NCBI GenBank assembly: GCA_029204225.1
Contig: CM055101.1
Span: forward strand, 62,562,171 to 62,626,170
Direction of reading: 5' to 3'
DNA from: Diphasiastrum complanatum
Taxonomy: Eukaryota; Streptophyta; Lycopodiopsida; Lycopodiales; Lycopodiaceae
DNA: 64,000 nucleotides
Shown: one piece after another, positions 62,966-64,000 of the stretch
Layout of the letters: every line of letters begins with the position of its first letter
Numbering within the stretch: position 1 is the stretch's first letter
Notes under the pieces: generated by a model
What the model was told of the DNA's origin: nothing
Databases searched by the model: none
What the model saw: the letters and a program-made list of their open reading frames with translations, nothing else
Position numbers and translations under genes: made by a program

Positions 62966-63550
62966 ATTAAGTCTAGGGTCTACATATCATCCTGAATCGA
63001 ATGGTTGGACTGGAAGGACGAACCAGTCTATGGAAGACATGCTTCGTGCATATGCTTCCAAAAGGCAATCGGATTGGAAAAAGTACCTTCCAATGATTGA
63101 ATTTGCATATAAGGCACAAAACATTCAGCAACGAGTCTTAGTCCATTCACTTTGATGTTTGGTTTCCAGCCTAGAGCTCCAATCTCAGTTGGCCTCAAAA
63201 GCCAAGATATGTAAAAAAATGTTCCTTGTTAATCATGATAATATAAAAACGGCTCAAGATAGGGCCCAGTTTTACGCCAATCAAAAGCGACAACCTAGGG
63301 TCTATGAGGAAGGGAATTAGATATATCTTAGGGTCCCAAAAGACTCTAAGGTATTAAATATTGAAAAATGTCCTATCCTCAAGGAGTCAAGGTTCGTCCA
63401 ATTTTTCATGTTAGTCATTTAAAGGAACGACTTGGTGGAAAGGATGATTTGATTCTTTAGGATGAGCTAGTTCAACTTGAGGACCTGACATCCTTTGTAC
63501 CTTCTAAACCACAGGCCAATGTTGATGTCTGTCAGCATGGACCCATTCAA
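62940..63550 (+). pseudogene. Ty3/gypsy integrase C-terminal relic
   Basis: The plus strand reads STYHPESNGWTGRTNQSMED, MLRAYASKRQSDWKKYLPMI and EFAYK, then across frameshifts FGFQPRAPISVGL, a QDRAQFYANQKR segment and VRPIFHVSHLKERLGGKDDL. This is the integrase end and the segment after it in gypsy elements. Catalytic core and upstream domains are absent. Confidence 0.82.
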
Positions 63551-64000
63551 CTTTGAATGATTGGTACATTGAACTAGTCCATATTGTGAGTAGGGTTTTG
63601 GACCTAGAAGTTTCTATGGAGGGAAACCACATTCAAAATAGGGCATAGACCTACTATAAATAGTGTACAAGCATGGGAGAAAATGATTCTCTCTCTCTTA
63701 TCTCATTTCATGCTTATACATGAGTTCTCTTGGGTTCATCTATCCATTGGTGCACTATAGTGATGATATATTGCAATTTTGCGGTAGAATGCAATCTTAT
63801 GTTATGTATTGAATCCACACGTGTGAAATATAGTACCTTACTGTTATTTTATGGACAGAAACTTCCTTTTATCATATATTTGATGTTTGATCAAGATCTT
63901 GTTGAGTTTGAGTCTCTTTCATCAAGTAGATGTTGATTTTCTACATTGTAAATGTTGTTAATTTTATTGTCTTCATAACCAAAGATCAAGTGACTATTTT
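63551..64000 (+). other. Possible LTR start, cut by the window edge
   Basis: After the gypsy coding end there is a TATA box (ACTATAAATAG near 63,653-63,663), a CACACGTGTG palindrome near 63,815 and no coding sequence. The order resembles the U3-to-U5 layout of copia C, but no LTR border or partner copy is visible. Confidence 0.35.

Overview
This window is plant nuclear DNA. It holds introns with GT..AG borders, several classes of plant transposable element, and one host gene, a plant retinoblastoma-related (RBR) cell-cycle gene on the minus strand. Long introns filled with decayed transposons, abundant (GA/TC)n microsatellites and a very divergent RBR N-terminus suggest a large, repeat-rich land-plant genome. 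A fern or gymnosperm is possible, but that is inference and the sequence does not settle it.

Layout. Positions 1-3.37 kb hold relics, including a minus-strand Ty3/gypsy fragment. Positions 3,382-33,149 can be read as one hAT DNA transposon of about 5.2 kb that later insertions inflated to about 29.8 kb. It has 12-bp terminal inverted repeats, TTCGAA-rich subterminal arrays, a 7/8-matching 8-bp target duplication and an intron-containing BED/hAT transposase gene at 22.6-26.2 kb. A minus-strand LINE lies between its 5' end and the transposase gene. Copia element A (5'-truncated) sits in the LINE endonuclease region. Copia B sits in the reverse transcriptase of A. Copia C sits in the gag of B. 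A separate chromodomain gypsy element is inserted downstream of the transposase gene. Copia C is structurally complete (653-bp LTRs with one difference seen, 1,316-codon polyprotein without stops). Copia B is nearly as young by its LTRs but has a broken RNase H. The gypsy element is old, with about 7% LTR divergence and many stops.

Positions 33.2-40.6 kb are mostly unassigned, with a gypsy gag relic, a 378-bp hAT-like MITE and a dispersed repeat pair.

Positions 40,665-59,262 hold 13 RBR exons (2,652 nt, 884 codons), read right to left. They cover the N-terminal region, pocket A, the spacer and pocket B. The C-terminal exons were not found in the window. The RBR introns carry a gypsy RNase H/integrase relic, two LINE fragments (one ending in the same AATAAAGC-(CT)n tail as the LINE at 3.5 kb), a gypsy C-terminal relic and a truncated second hAT gene. 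A TATA-like box and pyrimidine-rich leader lie upstream of RBR near 59.3-59.95 kb. The right edge (61.3-64.0 kb) holds a minisatellite, a (GA)n tract, a minus-strand copia RNase H end and a plus-strand gypsy integrase end.

Apart from RBR, the genes here serve element mobility. All coordinates, alignments and LTR difference counts were made by eye without software.
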